Below are positions 9,066-16,607 of a stretch of 64,000 nt of DNA, one piece after another. Within the stretch, counting starts at the first letter, position 1; each line of letters starts with the position of its first letter. The notes under the pieces were generated by a model. It worked only from the letters and a program-made list of their open reading frames with translations, did no database searches and was not told the origin of the DNA. Origin of the DNA: Candidatus Bathyarchaeota archaeon (lineage in GTDB: Archaea; Thermoproteota; Bathyarchaeia; 40CM-2-53-6); contig VBBN01000030.1 in NCBI GenBank assembly GCA_005888735.1, positions 1-64,000 on the forward strand, read 5' to 3'. The position numbers and the translations under genes are program-made.

Positions 9066-9552
9066 CTCCAGAATTCTGGAATCCTTTCTATGAAATGCTC
9101 GACAGTTGTCACACTTACTCGAGGCTCAAGGTAGGATGCATATCTGGGTAGTAGTCTGGCAAGAGTGACTAAGAGGCATTTCACTCGAGGGAACTGTTCC
9201 TTTGGTAGTCTGAATTTCTCGCCAAGTCTCCGGGCTTTGACTCTAACTTGGGTGGCGCAAGTACACTCGATGGAGGTGTCGCCTACTCGAAAGTCTGGGA
9301 TGAGTCTCCGAGCGCCCACTTTGACGATTGGCTCATAGGTCACTTCCAGGCCTTCACGAATAATTCTTGTCATGACTTCTTTTTCAAGTCACTGAACATT
9401 CGAATTCCTCCTGGCCCAAACACTTGCCTGTGCGGATTTCCATAGCTCTTGGCGGATTTTGAGCCGCCAATCGAACCGATTTCTCTCAAATGACTGATAC
9501 TCTGTGTCTTCCCTGTTATTTCCCCGCCCTTGATACGGTCGGATAGGGTCAA
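9047..9552 (-). pseudogene. Frameshifted PD-(D/E)XK-like endonuclease, homing-endonuclease-like
   Basis: Two overlapping minus-strand frames read as one broken gene. The upstream frame (9552-9370) has a GSIGGSKSAKSYGNP linker and ends in SDLKKKS. The downstream frame (from 9373) runs IREGLEVTYEPIVKVG, IPDFRVGDTSIECT. In the downstream frame the sequence before its ATG reads EKEV, which joins smoothly to SDL from the other frame, so one base appears lost in the run TTGAAAAAG near 9380-9390. YEP, PDF and IEC resemble the nuclease core E/D-ExK, with Thr where the Lys would be. The C-terminus (SGPGRI) is encoded by the tRNA-Ile 3' end. The 4 nt ATGA overlap could alternatively mean two coupled genes, but I favour a frameshift. 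Confidence 0.5.
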
Positions 9553-10064
9553 GTTACAACCGTACTTTGCAAACTTTGTTAGTCCACCTTGTCTTTGACC
9601 CCAACTAGACCTCTGACGATTTGCGCTAGGTTCTCGGGGTCTATGTGAGTAAGGCCCCAGATCGTGGTTACTGTCTCAAGCGTCGGCCTTGCTTGACCTA
9701 GGCGCCATCTCTTGAATTGTCGAACGGTGACTTGGAGGTGCCCGACTCGGACAAGCTGATCATGGAGGTTTCTCCGATTGTCAAACCACAGTCTCGCTTT
9801 GTCGAAAAACTCTCTTTGACGGGTGCAACTCCCGAACTCTACCCGTGACGCATTTGATTCAAGACCAATGGATTCGCTGTCCGACTAACGCGTTTGGTTC
9901 CAAGCGTTGGCCTGACCTGTCTCCGATTCGGGGGGACAAAGCGGAGAGGCTGGTGAAAATAATCAAAACGCTGCTCAACCGCCTCAGAAGGGCTGAGATA
10001 ACCTAGTCGAAGCCCCCCATCGAGAGTCGGAGGATACTGATGCCTGATTTTCTCTCAGGCGGAG
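9066..10064. mobile_element. Candidate remnant element inserted at tRNA-Ile
   Basis: This segment lies between an intact tRNA-Ile and a second copy of the tRNA-Ile 3' half (10065-10156). That is the geometry left by site-specific integration into a tRNA gene. Inside, all recognisable coding sequence is on the minus strand and broken: a PD-(D/E)XK-like nuclease and a helix-turn-helix fragment. No integrase is visible. The stretch 9885-10064 holds no gene, only short hairpins such as GCCTGA/TCAGGC at 10042-10060. The two tRNA 3' halves differ in their T-arms, so a simple recent duplication is ruled out. The element could be old, or could have carried a 3' half from a diverged host. Confidence 0.5.
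9579..9884 (-). pseudogene. Helix-turn-helix fragment upstream of the nuclease
   Basis: An open minus-strand frame of 101 codons with no in-frame ATG, GTG or TTG and a stop immediately upstream. It contains QVTVRQFKRWRLGQARP, which resembles a recognition helix of the kind followed by a small residue and a Pro. The frame ends 26 nt before the nuclease frame. It may be the DNA-binding N-terminal part of the same ancestral protein, now separated by a stop. No family is certain. Confidence 0.35.
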
Positions 10065-10156
10065 GAGCACACGGCTGATACAGCCACGCTTCGGAGACCG
10101 TGGGGTCGAGAACCGGACCGCGTCGGATCGACAGAGTTCAAATCTCTCCGGGCCCA
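10065..10156 (+). pseudogene. Orphan tRNA-Ile 3' half with an apparent T-arm intron
   Basis: From the 3' D-stem strand GAGC onward this copies tRNA-Ile: CACGG anticodon stem, GAT anticodon (10077-10079), an insert of about 16 nt at 37/38 (10081-10096), CCGTG, GGGTC. The T-arm then reads G, about 24 extra nt (10109-10132), AGAG, TTCAAAT, CTCTC. Removing the insert restores a perfect GAGAG/CTCTC stem that differs from the GCCGG/CCGGC stem of the intact gene. The acceptor strand CGGGCCC and discriminator A follow. I found no matching 5' half (GGGYYYG plus D-stem) upstream within the segment. It is a displaced half from an integration, a decayed gene, or less likely a trans-spliced half. Confidence 0.6.
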
Positions 10157-10178
10157 CCTTTCAAGAAAACGGCATTCG

Positions 10179-11096
10179 CTACGGTGAAGCACCGAGTTCT
10201 TTGAAGGCGCCGTCGAGGCTCTGGTCTGGGGTCACGTCGAACCTCGTGAAGTGGTCTTTTCTCCCGATTTCAACAACTGTGTGAATATTGAATTCTTCCG
10301 GGGTCACGTGTTTTTTCAAGCTCCTCGGGTCCAGCGGAAAAGAGACAGGAGCTCCGGGATTCGGTCTAAGGCTGAATGGAGCTGCCACCGTCTTTCCCAG
10401 GCCGTTCTGAAACCAGTCGACGTAGACCTTGCCAACTCGGTCAGCTATGCGCCTGGAAGTGGTCACTTTCTTTGGAGCCAGTTCCTCAAGCAGGACTCCG
10501 ACAAGGAGGACGAATCGCCTGATGACTTCAATGGTATACTTCGGGAGAATCGGGATCAGAATGTGAATCCCATCGGCCCCGGAAGTCTTGATCAAATGTC
10601 TCAACTTCATTTGGTCCAGAGCAGTGTGGAAGGAGTCAGCGATTCCCAGAGCATCCTCGAACTCGGCGGGTGGATACGGGTCCAAGTCGACCAAAAGCAG
10701 ATCGTGCCAGTCAAACTTGGGAGCAGACGAGAGAAACTGGTTGATCTCTACGCAAGCCATATCGGCAAGCCAGACCAGCGTAGCCTCATCCTCGCAGACG
10801 ACGTGTCTCACGGCCTTGCCAGGCTTGTCATGCGATGGGACAGGGACGATTCTTACCCAGCTTGGATGGTGAGGCCAGTCTTTCTGCACGAACGACTTGT
10901 CGGAAACCCCGTGGGGGAACCGGTTCAGCATCAAGGGTCGGTTCTTGATGAACCGGACCATCCAAGGTGCCACCGAGACATAGTATTGTATGAGGTCAGC
11001 CTTTGTTATTCCCTCCTTCTTCCACATCGGCTTGTCGAGGTTCGATAGGACAATCTGCCTACCGGCAACATTGACAACTTCTTCAGTGCGTTTCAA
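10179..11096 (-). CDS. LigD-type polymerase (primase-polymerase) of NHEJ
   Basis: Stand-alone homologue of the polymerase domain of bacterial LigD, which fills gaps during non-homologous end joining and prefers ribonucleotides. The 305 aa protein has the metal-binding DxD as Asp137-x-Asp139 in LVDLDP. It also has the TSGADGIH motif (171-178) corresponding to SGSKGLH of the family, and the third acidic residue Asp227 in YVDWFQN. Length matches single-domain archaeal and actinobacterial forms. It is divergent from ku with 117 nt between them, so a shared bidirectional control region is likely. No phosphoesterase domain is present. Confidence 0.93.
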   Translation of the reverse strand: MKRTEEVVNVAGRQIVLSNLDKPMWKKEGITKADLIQYYVSVAPWMVRFIKNRPLMLNRFPHGVSDKSFVQKDWPHHPSWVRIVPVPSHDKPGKAVRHVVCEDEATLVWLADMACVEINQFLSSAPKFDWHDLLLVDLDPYPPAEFEDALGIADSFHTALDQMKLRHLIKTSGADGIHILIPILPKYTIEVIRRFVLLVGVLLEELAPKKVTTSRRIADRVGKVYVDWFQNGLGKTVAAPFSLRPNPGAPVSFPLDPRSLKKHVTPEEFNIHTVVEIGRKDHFTRFDVTPDQSLDGAFKELGASP

Positions 11097-11213
11097 GGCT
11101 TATTCTGTTGCTTTGGATTAGGGCACAGATGCGCGATATGGTTAATTGGCTCCCGGTAACCCTCTTATTGAGGTCATAGGGAGTAACCCGCTTCCCCAGG
11201 TCAAGGTGTAGTA

Positions 11214-11996
11214 ATGCCTCCGAGAGCGATTTGGAAGGGCGCAATAAGCTTCGGGCTAGTCAGCATTCCGGTCAAGACCTACGGGGCAATTTCTGAGCAC
11301 AAGACAGGACTCCGGATGATGTGTCCGACCTGCAAGAGCCCGCTTCAGTTCAAGAGAATGTGCCCTAAGTGCATGAAGGAAGTTGCCTGGGACAATATAA
11401 TCCGGGGGTACGAATTCCAGAAGGGAAAGTACGTCCCGGTCACTCCAAAAGACCTAGAAAAGCTCGAGATGGAGTCTGGACGTCTAGTCGAAATATTCCA
11501 GTTTGTCGACGCAGACAAGCTTGACCCTATCTACTTCGACAGCAGCTACTACCTCATGCCAGATGAGCGTGGCGAAAAACCCTATTCGCTGATGATGCAA
11601 GCATTAGAGGAGTACCAGAAAATCGCTGTCGGCAGAGTCGTCATGCACGAGAAAGAACACCTAGTCGCGTTGCGACCCTATGAGGGGTCCATCCTCATGT
11701 CGACCTTGCACTACGCCGACGAGATACGGAGCCCGAAGGACTTTCCAGAGTTGAAGAAGGCAATGGAAGTGGACAAGGAGGAGCTGGAGCTAGCTGGACA
11801 GCTTATCAGAATCATGAAGAAACCCTTCAACTACAAAGAGTACAAGGACAGATACCACGAGTCGCTGATGAAGATGATTGAGGCCAAGATGAAGGGCCAG
11901 GAAGAAGTCATCGAGGTAAGAGTTCCAGAGATTAAGCCGACAAAGAACCTAATGGAAGCCCTCAAGGCGAGCATCAAAGCACACGACAAGCGTTGA
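11214..11996 (+). CDS. ku: Ku DNA-end-binding protein (prokaryotic type)
   Basis: Homodimeric ring protein that binds double-strand-break ends and recruits the polymerase and ligase. The 260 aa protein begins with the Ku core (AIWKGAISFGLVSIPVK) and contains the LRPYEG and DEIR segments. A four-cysteine cluster, Cys37-x2-Cys40 and Cys50-x2-Cys53, lies where bacterial Ku usually has no complete zinc site, suggesting a bound zinc. A short basic tail (ASIKAHDKR) replaces the long lysine-rich tail of many bacterial Ku proteins. The stop overlaps the ligase start in a TTGA join. Confidence 0.95.
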   Translation: MPPRAIWKGAISFGLVSIPVKTYGAISEHKTGLRMMCPTCKSPLQFKRMCPKCMKEVAWDNIIRGYEFQKGKYVPVTPKDLEKLEMESGRLVEIFQFVDADKLDPIYFDSSYYLMPDERGEKPYSLMMQALEEYQKIAVGRVVMHEKEHLVALRPYEGSILMSTLHYADEIRSPKDFPELKKAMEVDKEELELAGQLIRIMKKPFNYKEYKDRYHESLMKMIEAKMKGQEEVIEVRVPEIKPTKNLMEALKASIKAHDKR

Positions 11997-12958
11997 CGCT
12001 CTTCGACGAGCGTCCCATAAGGCCGATGCTCGCCAAGACGGGAGAACCGTTTGATTCCGATGACTATCTTTTCGAGCTCAAATGGGACGGCCAGCGAACC
12101 CTGCTGTTCAAACACGATGACAAGGTAGAGCTTCAAAATAGGAGCCTACGCGACGTAACCCGGGAGTATCCAGAGCTTCAGAAGCTGGGCACGAGTATTC
12201 GCGGCAAAGCTGCAATCATCGATGGCGAGACGGTCATTCTGGGCCCGGATGGGACTCCAGATTTCCATCAGATGCAAAGCCGGTTCGGGATTGAAGACGC
12301 TAAGAGAGCAGTGGTTCTTGGGAAGACAATTCCAGCAACCTATGTGGCATTCGACCTTCTCCACTTTAACGGCTGCGACTTGTTGACCGCACCGCTTGAA
12401 GAGAGGAAGCGGCATCTCAAGTCCATACTGCGTGAAGGGCCACATCTTCTTTACGGAGACCACATTGAGAAGCATGGGAAACGGTTCTACGAAGACGCTC
12501 TCAAAAAGGGATTCGAAGGAATAATCGGCAAAGAACGCACCTCCCAGTACATGCTGGGCGCAAGGGGAACAAGCTGGATCAAGATCAAAGGCTCGACCAC
12601 AATCGATTGCATAATCATCGGCTTCTCAAAGGGTGAGAGAGCACGAGCGTCAACCTTCGGCTCCCTGGTCCTCGCGGTGTACAGTGACAAGGGAGAACTT
12701 CAGCACATCGGAAACGTTGGAGGAGGCTTCGACAATAGGACCCTGATCAGCCTCAAGACCAAACTAGACAAACTGGTCAGAAAGACCCCGACAATCAAAG
12801 AACCTATCGAGGTTTTGTCTCCAGTGACTTGGGTTCGCCCCCTCTTGGTCTGCGAGGTCCGCTACATGGCCATGACAGACGACAAGAAACTTCGTTTTCC
12901 ACGGTTTAGCATATTGAGAACCGATAAGGCACCCGAGGAATGCAGACTTGACATCTGA
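11993..12958 (+). CDS. ATP-dependent DNA ligase, LigD ligase-domain type
   Basis: Seals breaks in NHEJ. The 321 aa protein is the adenylation domain plus OB fold only. The nucleotidyl lysine is Lys30 in ELKWDGQR. DGE (motif III), FDLLHF and EGIIGK (motif IV) follow in order, and the OB-fold end has the LVCEVRYMAMT segment typical of LigD ligases. The TTG start overlaps the ku stop as TTGA, so the pair is translationally coupled. Together with the polymerase gene this makes a complete three-protein end-joining set in about 2.8 kb. Confidence 0.93.
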   Translation: MTLFDERPIRPMLAKTGEPFDSDDYLFELKWDGQRTLLFKHDDKVELQNRSLRDVTREYPELQKLGTSIRGKAAIIDGETVILGPDGTPDFHQMQSRFGIEDAKRAVVLGKTIPATYVAFDLLHFNGCDLLTAPLEERKRHLKSILREGPHLLYGDHIEKHGKRFYEDALKKGFEGIIGKERTSQYMLGARGTSWIKIKGSTTIDCIIIGFSKGERARASTFGSLVLAVYSDKGELQHIGNVGGGFDNRTLISLKTKLDKLVRKTPTIKEPIEVLSPVTWVRPLLVCEVRYMAMTDDKKLRFPRFSILRTDKAPEECRLDI

Positions 12959-13024
12959 TGAACCCATTTGCCGGATTCGGCTTTGGGCATGACGACGTCT
13001 GTCTGACGATTGCTGGAAAGAAGG

Positions 13025-13033
13025 CATATAATA
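13025..13033 (+). promoter_or_regulatory. TATA box of the zinc-ribbon/aEF1-beta pair
   Basis: CATATAATA ends 29 nt before the GTG/ATG region at 13062, implying a very short or absent leader. Confidence 0.5.
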
Positions 13034-13061
13034 GTCAAGTGGCATCGGTGGCGCGGTCGTA

Positions 13062-13250
13062 ATGATGGCTGAGGTCCGCACTGTCAAAATGCCCTCCTGC
13101 AACTGGTGCGGACGCATGATTCTCCCACGTGAGGGCGCGGTAAAGTTTCCTTGCCCACAATGCAGCGAGGTCACGATCTGGCGTTGCGAAAAGTGCAGGG
13201 GCTTTGGTAGACCCTACAAATGCCAGAAGTGCGGGTTTTCAGGACCATAA
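13062..13250 (+). CDS. Small zinc-ribbon protein of the HVO_2753 / DUF1610 type
   Basis: A 62 aa protein with four CxxC pairs (Cys13/16, 31/34, 42/45, 54/57), enough for two zinc ribbons. This pattern and size match the archaeal HVO_2753 family. As in other archaea it sits directly before the aEF1-beta gene (14 nt gap), which suggests a translation-linked or RNA-binding role. The molecular function is not known. ATG at 13062 and at 13065 are both possible starts. Confidence 0.85.
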   Translation: MMAEVRTVKMPSCNWCGRMILPREGAVKFPCPQCSEVTIWRCEKCRGFGRPYKCQKCGFSGP

Positions 13251-13264
13251 GACGGGAAGCTGAA

Positions 13265-13534
13265 TTGGGCAAAGTAATGGTCTCCATGAAGATCTTCCCT
13301 TCCGACATAATTTCTGACATGAAAGGGTTCCAGGAAAACGTCCGGAAGACCTTGGAGGGCAAAGCAACCATATACAAGTTCGACGAGGAGCCCGTAGCTT
13401 TCGGGTTGGTGGCAGTCGTCGCCCACGTCGTGATGCCCGAGGATGTAGAGGGGCGCATGGATGAGGTGGAGCAGCTCTTGAAGAGTCTCAAAGGAGTGAG
13501 CGAGGTCCAGGTACTGGTCTCGCGACGGGTCTGA
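13265..13534 (+). CDS. Translation elongation factor aEF-1 beta
   Basis: Guanine-nucleotide exchange factor for aEF-1 alpha. The core runs VSMKIFPSD, FGLVAVVAHVVMPED, and ends EVQVLVSRRV, matching the ferredoxin-like fold of aEF-1 beta. The open frame continues upstream to 13220 inside the zinc-ribbon gene. Starting at TTG 13265 gives 89 aa, the normal family length, and places the protein N-terminus as GKVMVSMK. ATG 13277 is a shorter alternative. Probably co-transcribed with the zinc-ribbon gene. Confidence 0.9.
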   Translation: MGKVMVSMKIFPSDIISDMKGFQENVRKTLEGKATIYKFDEEPVAFGLVAVVAHVVMPEDVEGRMDEVEQLLKSLKGVSEVQVLVSRRV

Positions 13535-13539
13535 AATAT

Positions 13540-13580
13540 TTACTTAACAATTGGTAATTAAGTAACGTTATGCTTAAATA
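13540..13580 (+). promoter_or_regulatory. Inverted repeat plus TATA box, candidate operator for the 13607 gene
   Basis: TTACTTAA (13540-13547) and TTAAGTAA (13558-13565) form a perfect 8-bp inverted repeat with a 10 nt spacer. A TTAAATA box follows at 13574-13580, 27-33 nt before the TTG start at 13607. The repeat lies where a regulator would compete with or assist TFB/TBP. Autoregulation by the winged-helix protein encoded downstream is an inference. Confidence 0.55.
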
Positions 13581-13606
13581 GGAAACGGCCCGCCTCGCTC
13601 TTAGCC

Positions 13607-14035
13607 TTGGGCTTGCGATTAACACTACAAGACGGTGACAAGGTCCTTCTCGACCTTCCACTCTCGAACTCGGACTGGGCTCCTCAGACACGGGATGCGT
13701 TCCTGAGAGAGCTCGAGGAGATGGACTCTGAGAGGATCTGCGAGATTTGCGACTTCTTCTCCAATAGGAGACGCTTGGAGATGGTCACTCATATGGTGAG
13801 TGGGACCGATAACTCAGCCACCTTCACTGAACTGCTTCGGGTCGCTGTTAACCCTAAGTACATATCGGATCTGGTGAACAGGGCGCCTCGAAGCTTGGTC
13901 ACCAAGGATCAACGGGGGTACCGTGTGTCTCCAGCAGGTGTTGGTAGCTTCTTACTGCTCTCTCTAGGGACATCAAAAGTCCTGGAGCAGCTAGATTCCG
14001 TCAAAAATGGCGATAAGTCTTTTGAGGAGGAATAA
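13607..14035 (+). CDS. Winged-helix domain protein, possible transcriptional regulator
   Basis: A 142 aa protein. Residues about 40-125 look like an ArsR-type winged helix (ICDFFSNRRRLEMV, then FTELLRVAVNPKYISDLV, then a wing with TKDQRGYRVSPAG). An acidic tail follows (KSFEEE). The start is TTG at 13607, which coincides with the expected transcription start from the TATA box at 13574, so the mRNA may be leaderless. It sits 99 nt before the CDC48 gene. Targets are unknown. The inverted repeat in its own promoter is the first candidate. Confidence 0.7.
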   Translation: MGLRLTLQDGDKVLLDLPLSNSDWAPQTRDAFLRELEEMDSERICEICDFFSNRRRLEMVTHMVSGTDNSATFTELLRVAVNPKYISDLVNRAPRSLVTKDQRGYRVSPAGVGSFLLLSLGTSKVLEQLDSVKNGDKSFEEE

Positions 14036-14134
14036 CCCAGTGAAAAATAGGGTCAGGAGCAGCGCTCTGAACGCTGTCAGCCCGCCTTCTCCTCGCCTAG
14101 ACAGCCAAAGCAAGATCATGAGGTCAAGACCGTG

Positions 14135-16298
14135 ATGGTCCCCAAGGAAGTCCAGTTGCGGGTAGCAGACGCTAAGCAGCGCGATGTCGGTCATGGAAAG
14201 GTCAGAATCGACAACGAGACCATGCAAAAGCTGTCGATTACAGCTGGAGACTTTATCGAAGTCCATGGCAAACGGACGACCGTCGCTATAGCCTGGCCTG
14301 CGTACGCCGAGGACCAGGGACAGGAAATAGTCCGAATGGACGGACTCTTGAGACGGAACGCAGGTGTTGCCCTGAACGAATATGTTACTATAAAGAAAGC
14401 CGAGGTGAAGGACGCTCAGACGATCGTATTCGCGCCCACGGATGTACGATTGAGTGTAGACGAGGAGTTCGTCGGTTTTGTAAAGCGCCGCTTCATGGAC
14501 ATGCCCTTCGTCGAGGGGGACATGACCCTTCTCAGCATTTTCGGGAGCGCTGTCCCACTAATCGCCACTAGGACCCGGCCTCACGGACCTGTCAAGATCA
14601 CAGAGCCCTCCGTGGTTCAAGTGATGAGTGAGCCCACCCCGGAGAAGAAGGGCATCCCAATTGTCACCTACGAGGACATTGGAGGGCTTCATGGCGAAAT
14701 CCAGAGAATCCGTGAAATGGTCGAGCTCCCCTTGCGCCATCCGGAACTCTTCCAGAGGTTGGGAATCGAACCCCCAAAGGGGGTCTTTCTGTACGGTCCG
14801 CCGGGCTGCGGCAAGACACTTTTGGCAAAAGGTGTGGCGAACGAATCGGACGCCAACTTCTATGTGATTTCCGGCCCAGAAATCATGTCAAAGTTCTACG
14901 GAGAGTCAGAGGCCAGACTTCGAGAAATCTTCCAGAAGGCACAGGAGACGGCTCCAAGCATCATATTCATCGACGAGATGGACGCGATCGCACCGAAGAG
15001 CCGGAGAGGTTGAACGGAGAGTCGTCGCGCAACTTCTCTCTCTAATGGACGGGATGGGCGCACGCGGAAACATCATCGTCATAGGTGCCACGAACAGGCC
15101 GAATGCGATAGACCCGGCTCTTCGCCGCCCCGGGAGGTTTGACCGGGAAATCGAAATCGGAGTCCCGGACAAGATGGGACGATACGAGATTCTGCAAATT
15201 CATACAAGAACAATGCCGTTGGCCTCCGACGTTGACCTTCACCGCCTCTCTGAGATCTGCCACGGCTATACTGGTGCCGACATGTCATCTCTCTGCAGAG
15301 AGGCAGCAATGAAGGCCCTTCGAAGGTATCTTCCGGAAATCAATCTAGAGGAAGAACGCGTCCCAAGCAATCTCTTAGAGAAGATGGAAGTCAAGGTTGA
15401 CGACTTCATGGCAGCCTACCGCGAAATAACGCCGACAGCGATGCGGGAGGTCTACATCGAAGTGCCCTCGGTCAACTGGGCGGATGTTGGCGGACTTACG
15501 CAGGTAAAACAAGAATTGCAGGAGGCAGTCGAGTGGCCTCTGAAGAAGCCTGAAGTGTTCAAGCGTGTCGGCATTAAACCTCCTAAAGGGATACTCCTCT
15601 TCGGACCCCCTGGGTGCGGCAAGACAATGCTGGCGAGAGCCGTTGCGACTGAGGGAGAGGCGAACTTCATCTCGATCAAGGGACCCGAGCTCTTCAGCAA
15701 GTGGGTCGGAGAGTCGGAAAAGGCAATCCGGGAAGTCTTCCGCAAAGGAAGGACTGCTGCGCCATCGATCATCTTCTTCGACGAGTTGGACTCGGTGGTT
15801 CCACGTAGGGGAATGGGCTTCGGTGACAGCGGGGTTTCAGAGCGTGTAATCAGCCAGCTATTGACAGAGATGGACGGAATCGAATCACTCAACAACGTCG
15901 TCGTCATTGCTGCGACTAACAGGCCAGACATCATCGACCCGGCCATTCTTCGTCCCGGAAGGTTCGACAGGCTGATCTATGTTCCGGCCCCAGACAATAC
16001 GACTCGGGCCCAGATTCTGAAGATTCACATGAAGAATATGCCCCTGGCGCGCGATGTGGATGTAGACCAGATAACAAGCATGACCGCCGGCTACTCGGGA
16101 GCGGATTTGGAGGCGGTTTGCAGAGAAGCCGGACTGGTAGCGCTGCGCCGTGACATTGAATCGAAAAACGTATCGCTTGAAGACTTCCGAGACGGTCTTG
16201 ACAAAGTCAAGTCCTCGATTACACCTGATATGGAAAACTGGTATCAGGGCTTCCACAAGCGGTTCAAGAAGGAACGGGCGCCTGTTCCCATAACGTAG
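14135..16298 (+). CDS. CDC48/VAT-type AAA+ ATPase, reading frame interrupted
   Basis: Double-ring unfoldase that feeds substrates to the proteasome. The first frame (to 15013) has the N-domain double-psi barrel, the D1 Walker A GPPGCGKT and the Walker B FIDEMD, then runs out after IAPKSRRG. The second frame picks up at [17 protein letters not shown] (from about 15003) and continues through the D1 arginine fingers and a full D2 ([14 protein letters not shown]) to 16298. Compared with the conserved VAT sequence APKREEVTGEVERR, only 4 nt separate APK from GEVE where 15 are expected. The break is therefore about an 11-nt deletion. Apart from this gap both halves are intact. Assembly error, a real lesion, or expression as two polypeptides (ATG 15045) are possible. 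GTG 14132 is an alternative start. Confidence 0.85.
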
Positions 16299-16329
16299 GC
16301 TCGTAAACCACTTGGTGTCTCGTCTCTAG

Positions 16330-16560
16330 TTGAGCAAGGTGTGGAGTCCACGGCCAATTGAATTGGCCATAGTTGAGGTTCTGGAAAAGAAAGGGGCTCT
16401 TACAGACCTCGACCTCCAGAAAGAGTTGAAGGGCAGTTATGGAGAGGTCAGCTTTCGAGAAGTCAATTCGAACCTGATGAAGCTTGAGATAATCGGTGTT
16501 CTCAGAGTATCGCGTCTGATGAAGGGCAAGCGTCAGGTCCAGCTTATCGAGAAAAATTGA
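16330..16560 (+). CDS. Small winged-helix protein
   Basis: A 76 aa protein with a compact winged-helix pattern: IELAIVEVLEKKGALTDLDL, then a recognition-helix region SFREVNSNLMKLEI, then a wing (RVSRLMKGKRQVQLI). The start is TTG. It follows the CDC48 gene by 31 nt and may be in its transcript. It could be a DNA-binding regulator or a protein-interaction module. No specific family is recognised. Confidence 0.65.
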   Translation: MSKVWSPRPIELAIVEVLEKKGALTDLDLQKELKGSYGEVSFREVNSNLMKLEIIGVLRVSRLMKGKRQVQLIEKN

Positions 16561-16567
16561 TGAGAGG

Positions 16568-16574
16568 TATATAT
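16568..16574 (+). promoter_or_regulatory. TATA box upstream of thioredoxin
   Basis: TATATAT in GGTATATATC, 34-40 nt before the thioredoxin ATG, leaving a leader of about 10 nt. Confidence 0.5.
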
Positions 16575-16607
16575 CGGGCCAACCGGCTCTAGAGAATAAG
16601 TGAGCAA

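Noticed and set aside
10251-11048. 265-codon plus-strand open frame
   Set aside because: It is antisense to the LigD-type polymerase gene, whose motifs and length are clear. The plus-strand translation has no recognisable content.
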